64,000 bases of DNA from Lachnospiraceae bacterium MD308 (GCA_000403475.2 KE159797.1:375144-439143), one strand, 5' to 3'. Shown: positions 35,246-45,401, counted from the first letter of the stretch. Notes: generated from the letters alone by a model not told the origin. A program made the numbers and translations.

Positions 35246-35907
35246 TTCAACATATATCCTGTCCCACGTATCGTACAAATCATTTTCTCTTCAAAATCAT
35301 CATCTATCTTGCGCCGCAGATACCGGATATATACATCCACCAGGTTAGAACTGACGTCAGACTGCAGCTTCCATATATTTGATTCAATCTGTTCTCTTGT
35401 CACGATAATATTCTTATTCCTTACAAGATAAAGAAGAACCGCAAATTCCTTGGGAGAAAGGGCAATTGGTATGTTGTTTCTTGTAACTTCGTGAGTGTTA
35501 TAATCAATAACCAAATCACCGCACCGATAAACATTCTCCTGAATCTCTGGCTTGCGCCGCGTCATCACCTTAATTCGTGCCAATAATTCTTTAAACACAA
35601 AAGGTTTCACCATATAATCATCTGCTCCATTGTCAAGCCCTTCTACGATATCCTCTGTATCTCCTTTCGCGCTCAAAAACAGTACAGGCGTCTGCTTTCC
35701 TGCCGCGCGCATCCTTTTCAACACCTGAAACCCATCTAACCCTGGCAGCATAATGTCCAGTATAACACCGTCGTAATCAGCCAGCATCAGGTAGTCTATC
35801 GCCGCATTCCCATCAAAGCAGCAGTCTACATTATACCCTTCCTTTTCCAGTTTACTCACAAGTATATGATTCATATCCTTCTCATCTTCTACTACCAATA
35901 AGCGCAT
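35233..35907 (-). CDS. OmpR-type response regulator
   Basis: The receiver domain (1-115) has the acidic pair EDE, phospho-acceptor Asp51 in LDIMLPGLDG, and Lys in DDYMVKPF. The C-terminal winged helix (130-224) has the usual LSPKEFAVLLYLVRNKNIIVTREQI and the recognition region VDVYIRYLRRKID. It is a normal length (224 aa). It lies just upstream of its kinase. Target genes are unknown. Confidence 0.93.
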   Translation of the reverse strand: MRLLVVEDEKDMNHILVSKLEKEGYNVDCCFDGNAAIDYLMLADYDGVILDIMLPGLDGFQVLKRMRAAGKQTPVLFLSAKGDTEDIVEGLDNGADDYMVKPFVFKELLARIKVMTRRKPEIQENVYRCGDLVIDYNTHEVTRNNIPIALSPKEFAVLLYLVRNKNIIVTREQIESNIWKLQSDVSSNLVDVYIRYLRRKIDDDFEEKMICTIRGTGYMLKCEE

Positions 35908-35974
35908 GTGACATCCCTCCTGTAATCTGGAAATTATTATATAGCAGGCATATGAGAATAATATTAAAACCCCT

Positions 35975-36835
35975 TTAAGATGTTCTTATATTTTTTCTTT
36001 TCCACAATACAATTCCTGCCGACGCAATTACTAACACCCCTGCAAGAATCTGTGATACAGGAAATTTTGTACCAGGTATAAGAAGCTGATCGGTACGAAG
36101 TCCTTCAATCCAGACACGGCCCAATCCGTAGCCGAAAAGATAAAGAAGAAATACTTCCCCGTCAAATTTTTTTCGGCGCCGGTACAAAAGCAGTATAACA
36201 AGTATCATCATACACCACAGCGACTCATACAGATACGTGGGATGAACCTGTATATAAGACACCCCTTTTTCCGTCTCCATATGCGCTCTCATAAGCTCTG
36301 TCACATCCGAACTTCTGACAGCATCCAAAGGAAGACGCATCGCAAGCAGGCTGTCTGTGTATTCGCCAAATGCTTCCCTGTTAAAAAAGTTCCCCCATCT
36401 TCCAATCATCTGTCCCGTAACAAGCCCCAGCACAGCAGTATCAAAAAGAAGGGGCGCTGACAGCTTCTTCCATCTGGCGAATATAATTACTGTAATTATG
36501 GCTGCAATCACACCGCCGTATATAGCCAGCCCGCCCTGCCGGAGATTCAAGATGCTCTTCAAATCCCCTTTATACATGTCCCATGAAAATATCACATAGT
36601 ATGCCCGCGCACCGGCAATCGAACATATCACCGCATAGATGGCAAGATCATAGTAATTCTCCGGATTCTGTCCTGTACGCTTCGCCTCAGCAGCGGCAAT
36701 AAATATTCCCGTCAGAATCCCAAGCCCGATGATCATCCCGTAATATGCAATATCAAAATTCAAGATAGTGATATGGTTCCCCACACCGGACAGATGGATT
36801 CCGATATTGGGAAAATCTATCGTATTATGCATCAC
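35975..36835 (-). CDS. lgt: Prolipoprotein diacylglyceryl transferase
   Basis: Lgt moves a diacylglyceryl group from phosphatidylglycerol onto the lipobox cysteine of prolipoproteins in the membrane. The Lgt signature GRWGNFFNREAFG is present, with preceding GGLAIYGGVIAAIITV and VHPTYLYESLWC. Seven hydrophobic helices are spread over 286 aa, as expected. Only 20 bases separate it from ychF upstream, but the functions are unrelated. Confidence 0.95.
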   Translation of the reverse strand: MMHNTIDFPNIGIHLSGVGNHITILNFDIAYYGMIIGLGILTGIFIAAAEAKRTGQNPENYYDLAIYAVICSIAGARAYYVIFSWDMYKGDLKSILNLRQGGLAIYGGVIAAIITVIIFARWKKLSAPLLFDTAVLGLVTGQMIGRWGNFFNREAFGEYTDSLLAMRLPLDAVRSSDVTELMRAHMETEKGVSYIQVHPTYLYESLWCMMILVILLLYRRRKKFDGEVFLLYLFGYGLGRVWIEGLRTDQLLIPGTKFPVSQILAGVLVIASAGIVLWKRKNIRTS

Positions 36836-36855
36836 CTGTTCTCCCCGCGTAATAA

Positions 36856-37956
36856 TCAGACATTAAACCGGAACAGCATAATATCGCCGTCCTTCACAAC
36901 ATAGTCCTTGCCTTCCAGCCGTACAAGTCCTTTTTCTTTTGCCGCAGCGTGTGTCCCACACGCCATCAGATCATCATAGGATACCACTTCTGCGCGTATA
37001 AATCCCCGCTCAAAATCCGTGTGTATCTTCCCCGCAGCCTGCGGAGCCTTCGTTCCTTCCCTGATTGTCCACGCCCGCACTTCCGGCTCACCCGCCGTCA
37101 GATAGCTGATCAATCCCAACAGCTTGTAACTTGCCTTGATCAATTTCTCAAGGCCGGGCTCGGACAACCCAAGATCTTCAAGAAACATCTTCTTTTCGTC
37201 ATCCTCAAGTTCCGCGATCTCCTGCTCGATCTGTGCGCATACAACAAACACTTCACTCTCTTCCTTTGCCGCATATTCCCGCACCTTCTGGACGCCTTCA
37301 TTATCTGTCCCGTCACTTGCAAGCTCATCTTCCGTGACATTGGCAGCATAGATAACCGGTTTGTATGTCAGGAGATTATAGCTTTCAAGCCACTCCTGTT
37401 CGTCCTCGTCCTCAGCTCCGTCAAAGGTCTTCGCTAACCGGTCATTCTCAAGATGCCCCTTAATCCGCTCAAGAAGGGCAAGTTCCTTGGCCGCCGTCTT
37501 ATCATTTCTCGCTACCTTAGAAGTCTTTGCTATCCTTCTTTCAAGGATTTCCAAATCCGAGAAAATTAATTCCAGATTAATGGTCTCAATATCACGGAGC
37601 GGGTTGATGCTTCCATCTACATGGACAATATTGCTGTCTTCAAAGCAGCGCACCACATGGACAATTGCATCTACTTCACGGATATTGGCAAGAAACTGAT
37701 TGCCAAGTCCCTCTCCCTTTGAGGCTCCCTTTACCAGACCTGCAATATCAACAAACTCAATAGCCGCAGGAATGATTTTTTTTGTATGGTACATCTCCCC
37801 CAGCACATCAAGCCGCTCATCCGGCACTGTCACCACGCCTACATTGGGATCAATGGTACAAAAAGGATAATTCGCCGACTCTGCCCCCGCTTTCGTCAGT
37901 GAATTAAACAGCGTACTCTTCCCAACATTCGGTAATCCGACTATCCCTAGTTTCAT
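36856..37956 (-). CDS. ychF: Redox-regulated ATPase YchF
   Basis: This Obg-family protein prefers ATP and binds ribosomes. P-loop [14 protein letters not shown] is at residues 6-19 and switch region [20 protein letters not shown] follows. The N-terminal G domain is interrupted by a coiled-coil around 130-190, and a C-terminal TGS domain ends [10 protein letters not shown], the conserved YchF tail. The 366-aa length is standard. Confidence 0.96.
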   Translation of the reverse strand: MKLGIVGLPNVGKSTLFNSLTKAGAESANYPFCTIDPNVGVVTVPDERLDVLGEMYHTKKIIPAAIEFVDIAGLVKGASKGEGLGNQFLANIREVDAIVHVVRCFEDSNIVHVDGSINPLRDIETINLELIFSDLEILERRIAKTSKVARNDKTAAKELALLERIKGHLENDRLAKTFDGAEDEDEQEWLESYNLLTYKPVIYAANVTEDELASDGTDNEGVQKVREYAAKEESEVFVVCAQIEQEIAELEDDEKKMFLEDLGLSEPGLEKLIKASYKLLGLISYLTAGEPEVRAWTIREGTKAPQAAGKIHTDFERGFIRAEVVSYDDLMACGTHAAAKEKGLVRLEGKDYVVKDGDIMLFRFNV

Positions 37957-37991
37957 TTATCTCTTTCCTTCCTCATTCTTCTGATTTATTC

Positions 37992-38648
37992 TTAAATATC
38001 CTTCGTCTCCATCAACACGACAATCCCGCCCGCGAAATCAATCACCGCTTCATCACCGTCGACCTGATTGCTCACACACAGGCTGTCATATGCCGTAAGC
38101 GTATGATTCTTAAGCGGGTACTTAGCCCCTGTAATATTAAAACGGAAAATATCCTGCCCCAGGGGGAACACGGAAAAATACTGCCCATACATCTCATCTT
38201 TCTTAAGAACGGTATAACCTCCAATCAGACGTATCTTATTCTGCCGGTCTAAGATCACAGCGTCTATTTTGCTCTTGAAAGGAATCGCAAGACACTGAAC
38301 ATTCGCCCACAAATGGTCAATCCTTCCGCCAGTTGCCCCGAGAATCACCATCTGCTTGCATCCAAGCGTCACCGCAAGACGAATTGCTATCTCCGTATCC
38401 GACGCGTCCTTCACCGGGTTAAATCCCCTGACCGGCACAGAAGTTTCATTTCGGTAATAATCCGCAATCTCAGGATTTAAACTGTCAAAATCTCCCACGA
38501 TATAATTCGGCATGATATTATGACGGTACAAAAATTCTACGCCTCTGTCCACACCGATCACATAGCAGGCGTCATCTTCATTTAATACCGAAAGGGCATG
38601 TTCGTCCTCGATCTCCCCACCGCTTATAATTATAATTTTCTTACTCAT
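37992..38648 (-). CDS. thiN: Thiamine pyrophosphokinase
   Basis: This enzyme converts thiamine to thiamine diphosphate with ATP. VIGVDRGVEFLYRHNIMPNYIVGDFDSL holds the conserved D-R-G and GDFDS residues, and ASDTEIAIRLAV and GATGGRIDHLWANVQCL the DxTD-like and GGRxDH motifs. The product feeds the TPP enzymes of the cell, including the Por complex. It overlaps rpe by eight bases, the usual clostridial order rsgA-rpe-thiN. Confidence 0.95.
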   Translation of the reverse strand: MSKKIIIISGGEIEDEHALSVLNEDDACYVIGVDRGVEFLYRHNIMPNYIVGDFDSLNPEIADYYRNETSVPVRGFNPVKDASDTEIAIRLAVTLGCKQMVILGATGGRIDHLWANVQCLAIPFKSKIDAVILDRQNKIRLIGGYTVLKKDEMYGQYFSVFPLGQDIFRFNITGAKYPLKNHTLTAYDSLCVSNQVDGDEAVIDFAGGIVVLMETKDI

Positions 38649-39303
38649 ATTCTTTCAATATCTCCATAAAAGCCCTTGTATTCTCCGCCGGATTTCCATT
38701 GAACACCGCAGAGCCGGCAACAATCACATTGGCCCCTGCATGGAGAACTTCTCTCACATTGCTGAGATAGATTCCTCCGTCAACCTGAATATCGACATTA
38801 AGCTTTTGTTCCTCAATCATCTTGCGTATCCTGCGTATCTTATCAAGTGACTCCGGGATAAATTTCTGCCCTCCAAAGCCCGGGTGCACACTCATAACTA
38901 ACAGCATATCAATCTCGGCCAAAAGATGTTCAATCTTTTCTGCCGGCGTCTCCGGGCAGATGGACAAGCCGACCTTCATACCGCACTCCCGAATCTTCGC
39001 AATCGTTTCCTTAACATCCCCGCAGGCTTCTAAATGAACCGTCACAATATCCGCTCCGGCCTTTTTGAAATCTTCAATATAGCGTATCGGCTCATGCACC
39101 ATAAGGTGTGCGTCCATCACCTGCGATGTCGCTCCCTGGATAGACTTAAGTACAGGCATCCCGAAAGATATACTCGGCACAAACATCCCGTCCATCACAT
39201 CAAAATGCAGATACTCTGCCCCATTCTCCGCCGTCTGTTCCATCTGTCTGCCCAGCGCTTTAAAATCCGCAGCCAGAATTGACGGTGCCAAAATATACTT
39301 CAT
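38641..39303 (-). CDS. rpe: Ribulose-phosphate 3-epimerase
   Basis: This pentose-phosphate enzyme interconverts ribulose-5-P and xylulose-5-P. It is a TIM barrel with APSILAADF at the start, LHFDVMDGMFVPSISFG and MSVHPGFGGQKFIPESLDKI (metal and phosphate sites), and a later VDGGIYLSNV. Length 220 aa, one base from the rsgA stop. Confidence 0.96.
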   Translation of the reverse strand: MKYILAPSILAADFKALGRQMEQTAENGAEYLHFDVMDGMFVPSISFGMPVLKSIQGATSQVMDAHLMVHEPIRYIEDFKKAGADIVTVHLEACGDVKETIAKIRECGMKVGLSICPETPAEKIEHLLAEIDMLLVMSVHPGFGGQKFIPESLDKIRRIRKMIEEQKLNVDIQVDGGIYLSNVREVLHAGANVIVAGSAVFNGNPAENTRAFMEILKEYE

Positions 39304-39304
39304 A

Positions 39305-40183
39305 TCAGTATCTCCTCCTATCTTTCAGTTCCTCATAGATCTCTTTATAGCTATCGTAACGGGCGCCGGCAATCTCTCCATCCGCAACCCCCTTCTTCAC
39401 GGCACAATCCGGTTCATGGGTATGGCTGCATCCGTCAAAACGGCAAGCCCCCTCATATCTTTGGAATTCCGGAAAATAATCCTTTAATTCTTCTTTTTCA
39501 AAATCATTCACATACAAAGAACTGAACCCCGGCGTATCCATAATGTAAGAATCTTTATCGACAAGAAATAATTCCGAGTGCCTTGTGGTATGCTTCCCCC
39601 GCTCAATCTTTTTGCTGATATCACCGGTTTCCATCCTTGCCTCGGGCTGGAGCACATTGATAATAGACGATTTCCCCACACCGGACGGCCCCGCAATGGC
39701 TGTTGTTTTTCCTTTCAGCAATTTCCTGACCCGGTCAATATTCGTCTGTTCCAAGGCACTTGTAAATATACACGGATACCCGCACTTTGAATAAATCTGT
39801 TCAAGAGCTTCAATCTGAAAGTCCTGCGCTATATCCTCTTTATTGAAACAAAGAATCACCGGAATCTGCCTGCTCTCCATCATAACCAGAAAACGATTCA
39901 AAAGACTGAGATGAGGACATGGCTTAATAACGGAAAACACAACTAAAGCCTGGTCAATATTAGCTACCGCCGGGCGTATAAGCTCATTACTCCTTGGAAG
40001 CACCCTGATAATATTTCCGGTTTTCTCGTTCTCATCGAGCACTTCGATGACTACATTATCTCCTACAAGGGGCTTAATCTTCTCTTTACGAAATATCCCT
40101 TTTGCTTTACATTCATAAACACCGGATTCCACTACATGAATGTAGTAGAATCCGGCAATTCCTTTTACAATTTTCCCTTGCAT
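39305..40183 (-). CDS. rsgA: Ribosome small subunit-dependent GTPase A
   Basis: RsgA is a circularly permuted GTPase that helps mature the 30S subunit. It starts MQGKIVKGIAGFYYIHV with an OB fold, then the permuted motifs CFNKEDI (G4), GPSGVGKSSIINVL (G1) and DTPGFSS (G3). A C-terminal zinc knuckle is visible in CRFDGCSHTHEPDC. The start at 40183 gives 292 aa and follows the kinase stop by one base. A longer open frame only reads the opposite side of the kinase tail. A strong palindrome lies within codons 11-21 (40122-40155). Confidence 0.95.
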   Translation of the reverse strand: MQGKIVKGIAGFYYIHVVESGVYECKAKGIFRKEKIKPLVGDNVVIEVLDENEKTGNIIRVLPRSNELIRPAVANIDQALVVFSVIKPCPHLSLLNRFLVMMESRQIPVILCFNKEDIAQDFQIEALEQIYSKCGYPCIFTSALEQTNIDRVRKLLKGKTTAIAGPSGVGKSSIINVLQPEARMETGDISKKIERGKHTTRHSELFLVDKDSYIMDTPGFSSLYVNDFEKEELKDYFPEFQRYEGACRFDGCSHTHEPDCAVKKGVADGEIAGARYDSYKEIYEELKDRRRY

Positions 40184-40184
40184 A

Positions 40185-42311
40185 CTACTGCACCGTAGTA
40201 GTGGGCTGATTCGGCTGCGTACCATCCCCGCTTGTGCTAGGCTCTGGTTCCGGCTCCGGCTTCGGTTCCGGCTCTGGTTCCGGCTCACGGATTCCGCCGC
40301 TGATCCACACGGTAATCTTCGTTCCCTTTTTAACACTCTTTCCGGACGAAGACCATCTGCTTACCTTTCCGACAGCTTCCTCGCTTTCTTCCTCTCCGCC
40401 ATTCACAGCCACAAGTCCGTAACTCTCCAAAAGAGCCTTTGCCTGCTGATATGTCTTTCCGCTAAGATTCGGAACGGCAACCTTCTCCTCCGGCTTCTTA
40501 CCGTTGCTGACTACAATCTTAATGCCTGTGCCGGGTTCTACCTTTGTTCCGCCCTTAATGCTCTGGGAAACTACCTTTCCTTTTGCCACTTTATCATCAT
40601 ATTCATATCCGACTTCTTCAATCGAAAGCCCTGCTGCTACCAACTCTTTCTGCGCCGTATCATCTTTCTTTCCTACCACATTCGGCACTGTCTTTTTCTC
40701 TGAGCCTTTGCTGACTCTCATAATAACCTCGGAACCCTCTGCAGCCTCCGATCCCGCGGCAGGCGTTGTGTTAATGACCTTCCCCGCATCGTAACTGCTG
40801 TCATATTCAAACTCAGAAGTTCCGACTTTAAATCCGCTGTCTTCCAGCTCCTTCTGCGCAGACGCTTCATCCATACCGCTTACATCGGGAACCGCTTTCG
40901 TCTTTTCAGCTATGCCTGAACTTACGACAATCTCTATACTTGTGTTCTTCTTTACTTTTTTCCCTTCCTCCGGAGTCTGCCTGATAATCTTTCCTTCTTC
41001 ATATTTGTCAGATTCCTCTGTTCCGACCCGCTTAATTCCAAGCTTATTTTTCAACAGCTCTTTCGCTTCCTCCTCCGTCTTTCCGACAAGATTCGGAACT
41101 GTCACCTCTTCATCTTTTTCGTCCTCTACAAGAGTATCCTGCCCAAAAGATGAGAATATGCCTCCTGCTTTTCCAATTGTAAATATGACAATAAAAAGGA
41201 TAATCACTACTACAACCGCAGTCAGGATCTTCATCACCTTACGCATACCCGGATTTACATCTTCGTCGTCTTTCCTTCTGCGTCCCCGTCCGTCAAAGTC
41301 GTCATAGTCATCATCGTAGCCATTGTCATAGTCTGTATCGTAACGGTCATCCCCGTATCTGTAATCCTCATATTCATTATCGTCATAATCATCGTCTTCA
41401 TCGTAATTACTGCGGATGTCGTCTAGTTCTTCGTCCGTAATAATTACTGTATCCGCATTCCTGAGAGGCGGTATCACTACAAAGTTCCCATCCGGGTCTG
41501 CGAGCGATCTTTTCAGGTCACGAATCAGATCATCCGTATTGGCATAACGTCTCTCCCCGTTTTTCTGCGTACATTTAAGAATAATCTGCTCTAAACTGTA
41601 CGGTATATCTTCGACATATTCTGACGGCGGCGTTATCTCCTCCTGGAGATGCTTAATCGCTATGGATACCGTAGAATCCCCTTCAAAGGGCAGCTTTCCT
41701 GTAGCCATCTCAAAGAGAGTGATACCAATTGAATAAATATCACTCTTCGCATCGCTGAAGCCGCCTCTTGCCTGCTCCGGCGACGTATAGTGTACAGAGC
41801 CCATGGCATTAGAGCTGACCGTATGTGAAGTGGTCGCTTTCGCAATACCAAAATCTGTAACCTTTACTTTTCCGTCCTTGGAGATAATAATATTCTGCGG
41901 CTTGATATCCCGGTGTATAATGTTCGCCGCATGGGCAGTCCCAATCCCTGTACACATCTGTATCGCAATACTGATAATCTCCTTGTGGGACAGCCTGCCC
42001 TTTCTCTTTATATATTCTTTGAGCGTAATTCCTTCTACCAACTCCATAACCATGTAGTAAAGTCCGCGGTCTTCTCCCGCGTCATAGACGTTTACTATAT
42101 TCGGATTCACAAGCCCTGCGGCCGCGCGTGCCTCAGAGCGGAATTTCCGCACAAAATTATCATCCTCCCGATACTCTTTTTTCAGAACCTTAATCGCGAT
42201 ATAACGGTTGAGCATAGTGTCCTTCCCCTTATACACATCTGCCATACCGCCCGCGCCGATTTTGCTAAGCACTTCATATCGTTTTCCAAGTACAATTCCA
42301 CCCTTTACCAT
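40185..42311 (-). CDS. prkC: PASTA-domain serine/threonine protein kinase
   Basis: This membrane kinase senses muropeptides or lipid II and controls growth and germination. The kinase domain (about 10-270) has GAGGMADVYKG, Lys41, HRDIKPQN (133-140), DFG (153-155) and the activation loop with threonines. Next is a very acidic D/Y-rich stretch (303-340), a basic RGRRRK, one transmembrane helix (about 360-383) and four extracellular PASTA repeats, each opening V.VPN(L/V).G or similar. A proline-rich PEPEPEP tail ends at residue 708. Its phosphatase lies directly upstream with a seven-base overlap. Confidence 0.95.
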   Translation of the reverse strand: MVKGGIVLGKRYEVLSKIGAGGMADVYKGKDTMLNRYIAIKVLKKEYREDDNFVRKFRSEARAAAGLVNPNIVNVYDAGEDRGLYYMVMELVEGITLKEYIKRKGRLSHKEIISIAIQMCTGIGTAHAANIIHRDIKPQNIIISKDGKVKVTDFGIAKATTSHTVSSNAMGSVHYTSPEQARGGFSDAKSDIYSIGITLFEMATGKLPFEGDSTVSIAIKHLQEEITPPSEYVEDIPYSLEQIILKCTQKNGERRYANTDDLIRDLKRSLADPDGNFVVIPPLRNADTVIITDEELDDIRSNYDEDDDYDDNEYEDYRYGDDRYDTDYDNGYDDDYDDFDGRGRRRKDDEDVNPGMRKVMKILTAVVVVIILFIVIFTIGKAGGIFSSFGQDTLVEDEKDEEVTVPNLVGKTEEEAKELLKNKLGIKRVGTEESDKYEEGKIIRQTPEEGKKVKKNTSIEIVVSSGIAEKTKAVPDVSGMDEASAQKELEDSGFKVGTSEFEYDSSYDAGKVINTTPAAGSEAAEGSEVIMRVSKGSEKKTVPNVVGKKDDTAQKELVAAGLSIEEVGYEYDDKVAKGKVVSQSIKGGTKVEPGTGIKIVVSNGKKPEEKVAVPNLSGKTYQQAKALLESYGLVAVNGGEEESEEAVGKVSRWSSSGKSVKKGTKITVWISGGIREPEPEPEPKPEPEPEPSTSGDGTQPNQPTTTVQ

Positions 42312-43048
42312 ACATTCACCTCATCGACTAGTGGCTCTGCCATAACAACCCCTATGTTATCTCTCCCGCCATTACTGTTTGCTTTCTCTATCAATTTCAA
42401 CACAGCCTCCACAATATCCCTGGCTCCCTTGACGATATCAAACATGTCTTCATCTTCAACCATATTACTCAGCCCGTCCGTACACATCAAAATAGTGTCT
42501 CCCTTTTTCAGACGGTATTCATAAATATCGGCTTCTACGCCTTCCTTTACTCCCATCGCCCTTGTAATAATGTTCTTATCCGGATGGTTTTTAGCTTCCT
42601 CCGCTTTGATTCCGCCAAGCCTTACCATCTCCTCCACAAGAGAGTGGTCTTTGGAAATCTGGCGTATCTTATCGTTAATCAGGTACAGACGGCTGTCTCC
42701 CACATTGGAAAAATACAGCGTGTTACCTATCACTGTTGCCGCAACAAGCGTCGTACCCATCCCTTCCAGTTTAATATCTGTATTCGCTGCCTTTATTAGC
42801 TCATGGTTAGCAATGCCCACCACGTGGAGAAGAATGTCCGCCGGCTTATCAAGCGCCGTATTCTTAAGCTCCCTGCATAACACTTCTACCGTATATTTAG
42901 ACGCAAAATCACCAGCCTTGTGCCCGCCCATACCGTCGGCGACCACAAGGAGATTTGGAAATGGCCCTATGGGCTCATCTGTCACGTATACATAATCTTG
43001 ATTGACTTCCCTTCTTCTTCCCACATCGGTCATTGCATATATCTTCAT
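42305..43048 (-). CDS. prpC: PP2C-type serine/threonine phosphatase
   Basis: This cytoplasmic metal-dependent phosphatase reverses PrkC-type phosphorylation. The PPM motifs are in place: VGRRREVNQDYVYV, VVADGMGGHKAGDFAS (metal Asp and Gly), LYFSNVGDSRLYLI, MCTDGLSNMVEDEDM and GGRDNIGVVM. The length is 247 aa. It is one base from rlmN and overlaps prkC, so kinase and phosphatase are produced together. Confidence 0.96.
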   Translation of the reverse strand: MKIYAMTDVGRRREVNQDYVYVTDEPIGPFPNLLVVADGMGGHKAGDFASKYTVEVLCRELKNTALDKPADILLHVVGIANHELIKAANTDIKLEGMGTTLVAATVIGNTLYFSNVGDSRLYLINDKIRQISKDHSLVEEMVRLGGIKAEEAKNHPDKNIITRAMGVKEGVEADIYEYRLKKGDTILMCTDGLSNMVEDEDMFDIVKGARDIVEAVLKLIEKANSNGGRDNIGVVMAEPLVDEVNVW

Positions 43049-44095
43049 CTACTTCTCCTTCTTGGCGTCAGCGTATCGTCTTCTCAACTGACCGCAGGCT
43101 CCGTCAATGTCCGAGCCTCTCTCCCTTCTAATAGTAACATTTATTCCGTTTTTTTCAAGTTTATTTTTTAAAGCAAGTGCATTTTTCCTGTCAGGTCTTT
43201 CAAAATCCCTCTCTTTTACAGGATTAACTGGAATCAGGTTCAGATGGCAATTGCGCTCCAAGAGCAGAGAAACCAGCTCTTTTACATCCTTTGCGCCGTC
43301 ATTGACCCCCTTCACCAGACTGTACTCAAAAGTAGGGCGTCTTCCTGTTTCCTTGAAATAATAGTCACACGCCGCCATCACTTCTGATAATTCATATTTT
43401 TTTGCAATCGGCATCAGCTCTTCCCGCTTTTCCTGATTGGATGCATGCAAAGACAGCGCAAGGGTAATCTGTAAGCCCTCCTTGGCAAGACGCCTGATAT
43501 TCGGCACAATCCCGCAGGTGGAAGCAGTGATATTTCTCTGGCTGATATGGAGCCCGTGGCTGTCACTGAGCATTTTCACAAATTTCAAAAAATTATCATA
43601 ATTGTCGAGCGGTTCCCCAGTCCCCATAACAACAACATTAGAGACTCTTTCACCTGTCAGCTTTTGAATCCGGTAAATCTGGCCCAACATCTCCGAGGGC
43701 GTTAAGTTCCTCTCAAATCCGCCGATTGCCGATGCACAGAAACGGCATCCCATCCTGCAGCCCACCTGGGAAGATATACAGACAGAATTCCCGTAATCGT
43801 ACTTCATCAAAACACTTTCTATCATACTACCATCGCCAAGCTCAAACAAGAATTTTTCCGTGGGATCTTTTTTAGAAATCCGCCTTGCAGCCATCGATAT
43901 TTTTTTAATCTCGTACATAGCTTCCAGTTTTTCCCGCAGCGCCACGGAAAGATTGGTCATCTGTGAGAACTCTTCTGCAAGTTTCTCATGGAGCCAACTG
44001 TAAATCTGCTTTCCCCGAAAGGGCTTCTCACCGATTCTCTCCATCTCTAAAAGCAATTCCTCATATCCAAAAGATACTATGTCCTTTTTATCCAT
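43049..44095 (-). CDS. rlmN: 23S rRNA (adenine2503-C2)/tRNA methyltransferase RlmN
   Basis: This radical SAM methyltransferase acts on A2503 of 23S rRNA and A37 of some tRNAs. CRMGCRFCASAIGGFERNLT carries the CxxxCxxC motif. VVVMGTGEPLDNYDNFLKF is the GEP motif, and the catalytic cysteine lies in GSDIDGACGQLRRR near the C-terminus. At 348 aa it is full length. The eight-base overlap with rsmB is typical of this operon. Confidence 0.96.
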   Translation of the reverse strand: MDKKDIVSFGYEELLLEMERIGEKPFRGKQIYSWLHEKLAEEFSQMTNLSVALREKLEAMYEIKKISMAARRISKKDPTEKFLFELGDGSMIESVLMKYDYGNSVCISSQVGCRMGCRFCASAIGGFERNLTPSEMLGQIYRIQKLTGERVSNVVVMGTGEPLDNYDNFLKFVKMLSDSHGLHISQRNITASTCGIVPNIRRLAKEGLQITLALSLHASNQEKREELMPIAKKYELSEVMAACDYYFKETGRRPTFEYSLVKGVNDGAKDVKELVSLLLERNCHLNLIPVNPVKERDFERPDRKNALALKNKLEKNGINVTIRRERGSDIDGACGQLRRRYADAKKEK

Positions 44096-45401
44096 TACCG
44101 CCAGAATCCTTTCTTTGAAACAATGCCATATAAAACCCGTCGCCTCTATAAACTCCGGGTAAGCGCTGCTGTTCTCTCAGCAGTTCAAAATCCTGATGGC
44201 TCTCTAAAAACCACTTTGCATTTTCTTCATTTTCCTTCTTATGTATCGTACACGTGCTGTACAGAAGCCTTCCGCCTGCCTTTACATAACCGCAGACCAC
44301 TGACAGGATTTCTCTTTGCAGCTCTGCCAATTGTTCTTGCATCTCAGGTGTCATCTTGTATTTTAAATCTGTCTTTCTACCCAGAACCCCAAGGCCAGAA
44401 CACGGAAGGTCGGCAATGACAATATCTACCGCACCTTTATATTCTTCATCAAAAATCTTTGCATCCCACTGCTGTGCTTTTATATTGCACAGGCCGCTTC
44501 TTTCTATATTCTCCTGCATCAGCCCAACCTTGTACTCTGTCAGATCCCTTGCAATCACCGTCCCTGAGCCTTCCATAAGCTCTGCAATGTGAAGCGCCTT
44601 GCCGCCCGGAGCCGCGCATACATCCAAAACCACCCCGCCTTTTTTCGGAGCCGCCCACAAGGCCGCCTCCATAGAGCTTAAGTCCTGCACATAAAAATAA
44701 CCTCTCCGGAAGCTGTCAAGCTTTGTCAGATAATCATAGCCTTCTATGTACAACGCCCAGGGTATCTCCTTGTCCTCCGAAACGGATACCCCTTCTTCCC
44801 GCAGACATTTCACAAGCTCTTCCCGGCTGATTGCACTGGTATTACAGCGGATACAAGTTGGACGCTCTGCAAAGAATGCCTCTCCCATGCTTCGGACGGT
44901 ATCTGCATCATATTCCCGCAGCCATTGGGAGACAAGCCACTCCGGCAAAGAATACTGCACTGACAGATTCGCCCGCTCCTCCTTCGGATATTCAATTCCA
45001 TCAAGACTGCGGCTGATATTTCGCAGCACTCCGTTCACAAATCCGCTAAGATTTCTAAATCCCTTTTTCTCCGCAAGCTTTACCGATTCATTGCACACTG
45101 CCCTGTCCGGAACACTGTCCATGTATTTCATCTGATAGACGCCGCACCTTAAAATAATGCGGATAACCGGCTTCATCTTATTCACACTTATTTTTGAAAA
45201 CCGGTTGATAATATAATCAATCTCAATCATGTGCTCAAGCGTACCCTCTACCACTCTTGTAATAAATGCACGCTCTCTTTTTTGAAGATACTGATATTTG
45301 TCAAGGACGCTCTTAAGCGCCACATGGCTGTATTCTCCGTCCCGTGTAATCAAAAGCAGCGTATCCAGAACTATTTCTCTCACATTCACTGATGCAGGCA
45401 T
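44088..45401 (-). CDS. rsmB: 16S rRNA (cytosine967-C5)-methyltransferase
   Basis: It has an N-terminal NusB-like RNA-binding domain (residues 1-140, including FITRVVEGTLEHMIEIDYIIN) and a C-terminal SAM methyltransferase. VLDVCAAPGGKALHIAELM is the SAM loop, ADLPCSGLGVLGRK holds one catalytic Cys (PCS), and YSTCTIHKKENE the second (TC). The length (437 aa) is standard. The order yugP-rsmB-rlmN is typical; fmt and def, usually nearby, are absent here. Confidence 0.95.
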   Translation of the reverse strand: MPASVNVREIVLDTLLLITRDGEYSHVALKSVLDKYQYLQKRERAFITRVVEGTLEHMIEIDYIINRFSKISVNKMKPVIRIILRCGVYQMKYMDSVPDRAVCNESVKLAEKKGFRNLSGFVNGVLRNISRSLDGIEYPKEERANLSVQYSLPEWLVSQWLREYDADTVRSMGEAFFAERPTCIRCNTSAISREELVKCLREEGVSVSEDKEIPWALYIEGYDYLTKLDSFRRGYFYVQDLSSMEAALWAAPKKGGVVLDVCAAPGGKALHIAELMEGSGTVIARDLTEYKVGLMQENIERSGLCNIKAQQWDAKIFDEEYKGAVDIVIADLPCSGLGVLGRKTDLKYKMTPEMQEQLAELQREILSVVCGYVKAGGRLLYSTCTIHKKENEENAKWFLESHQDFELLREQQRLPGVYRGDGFYMALFQRKDSGGNG

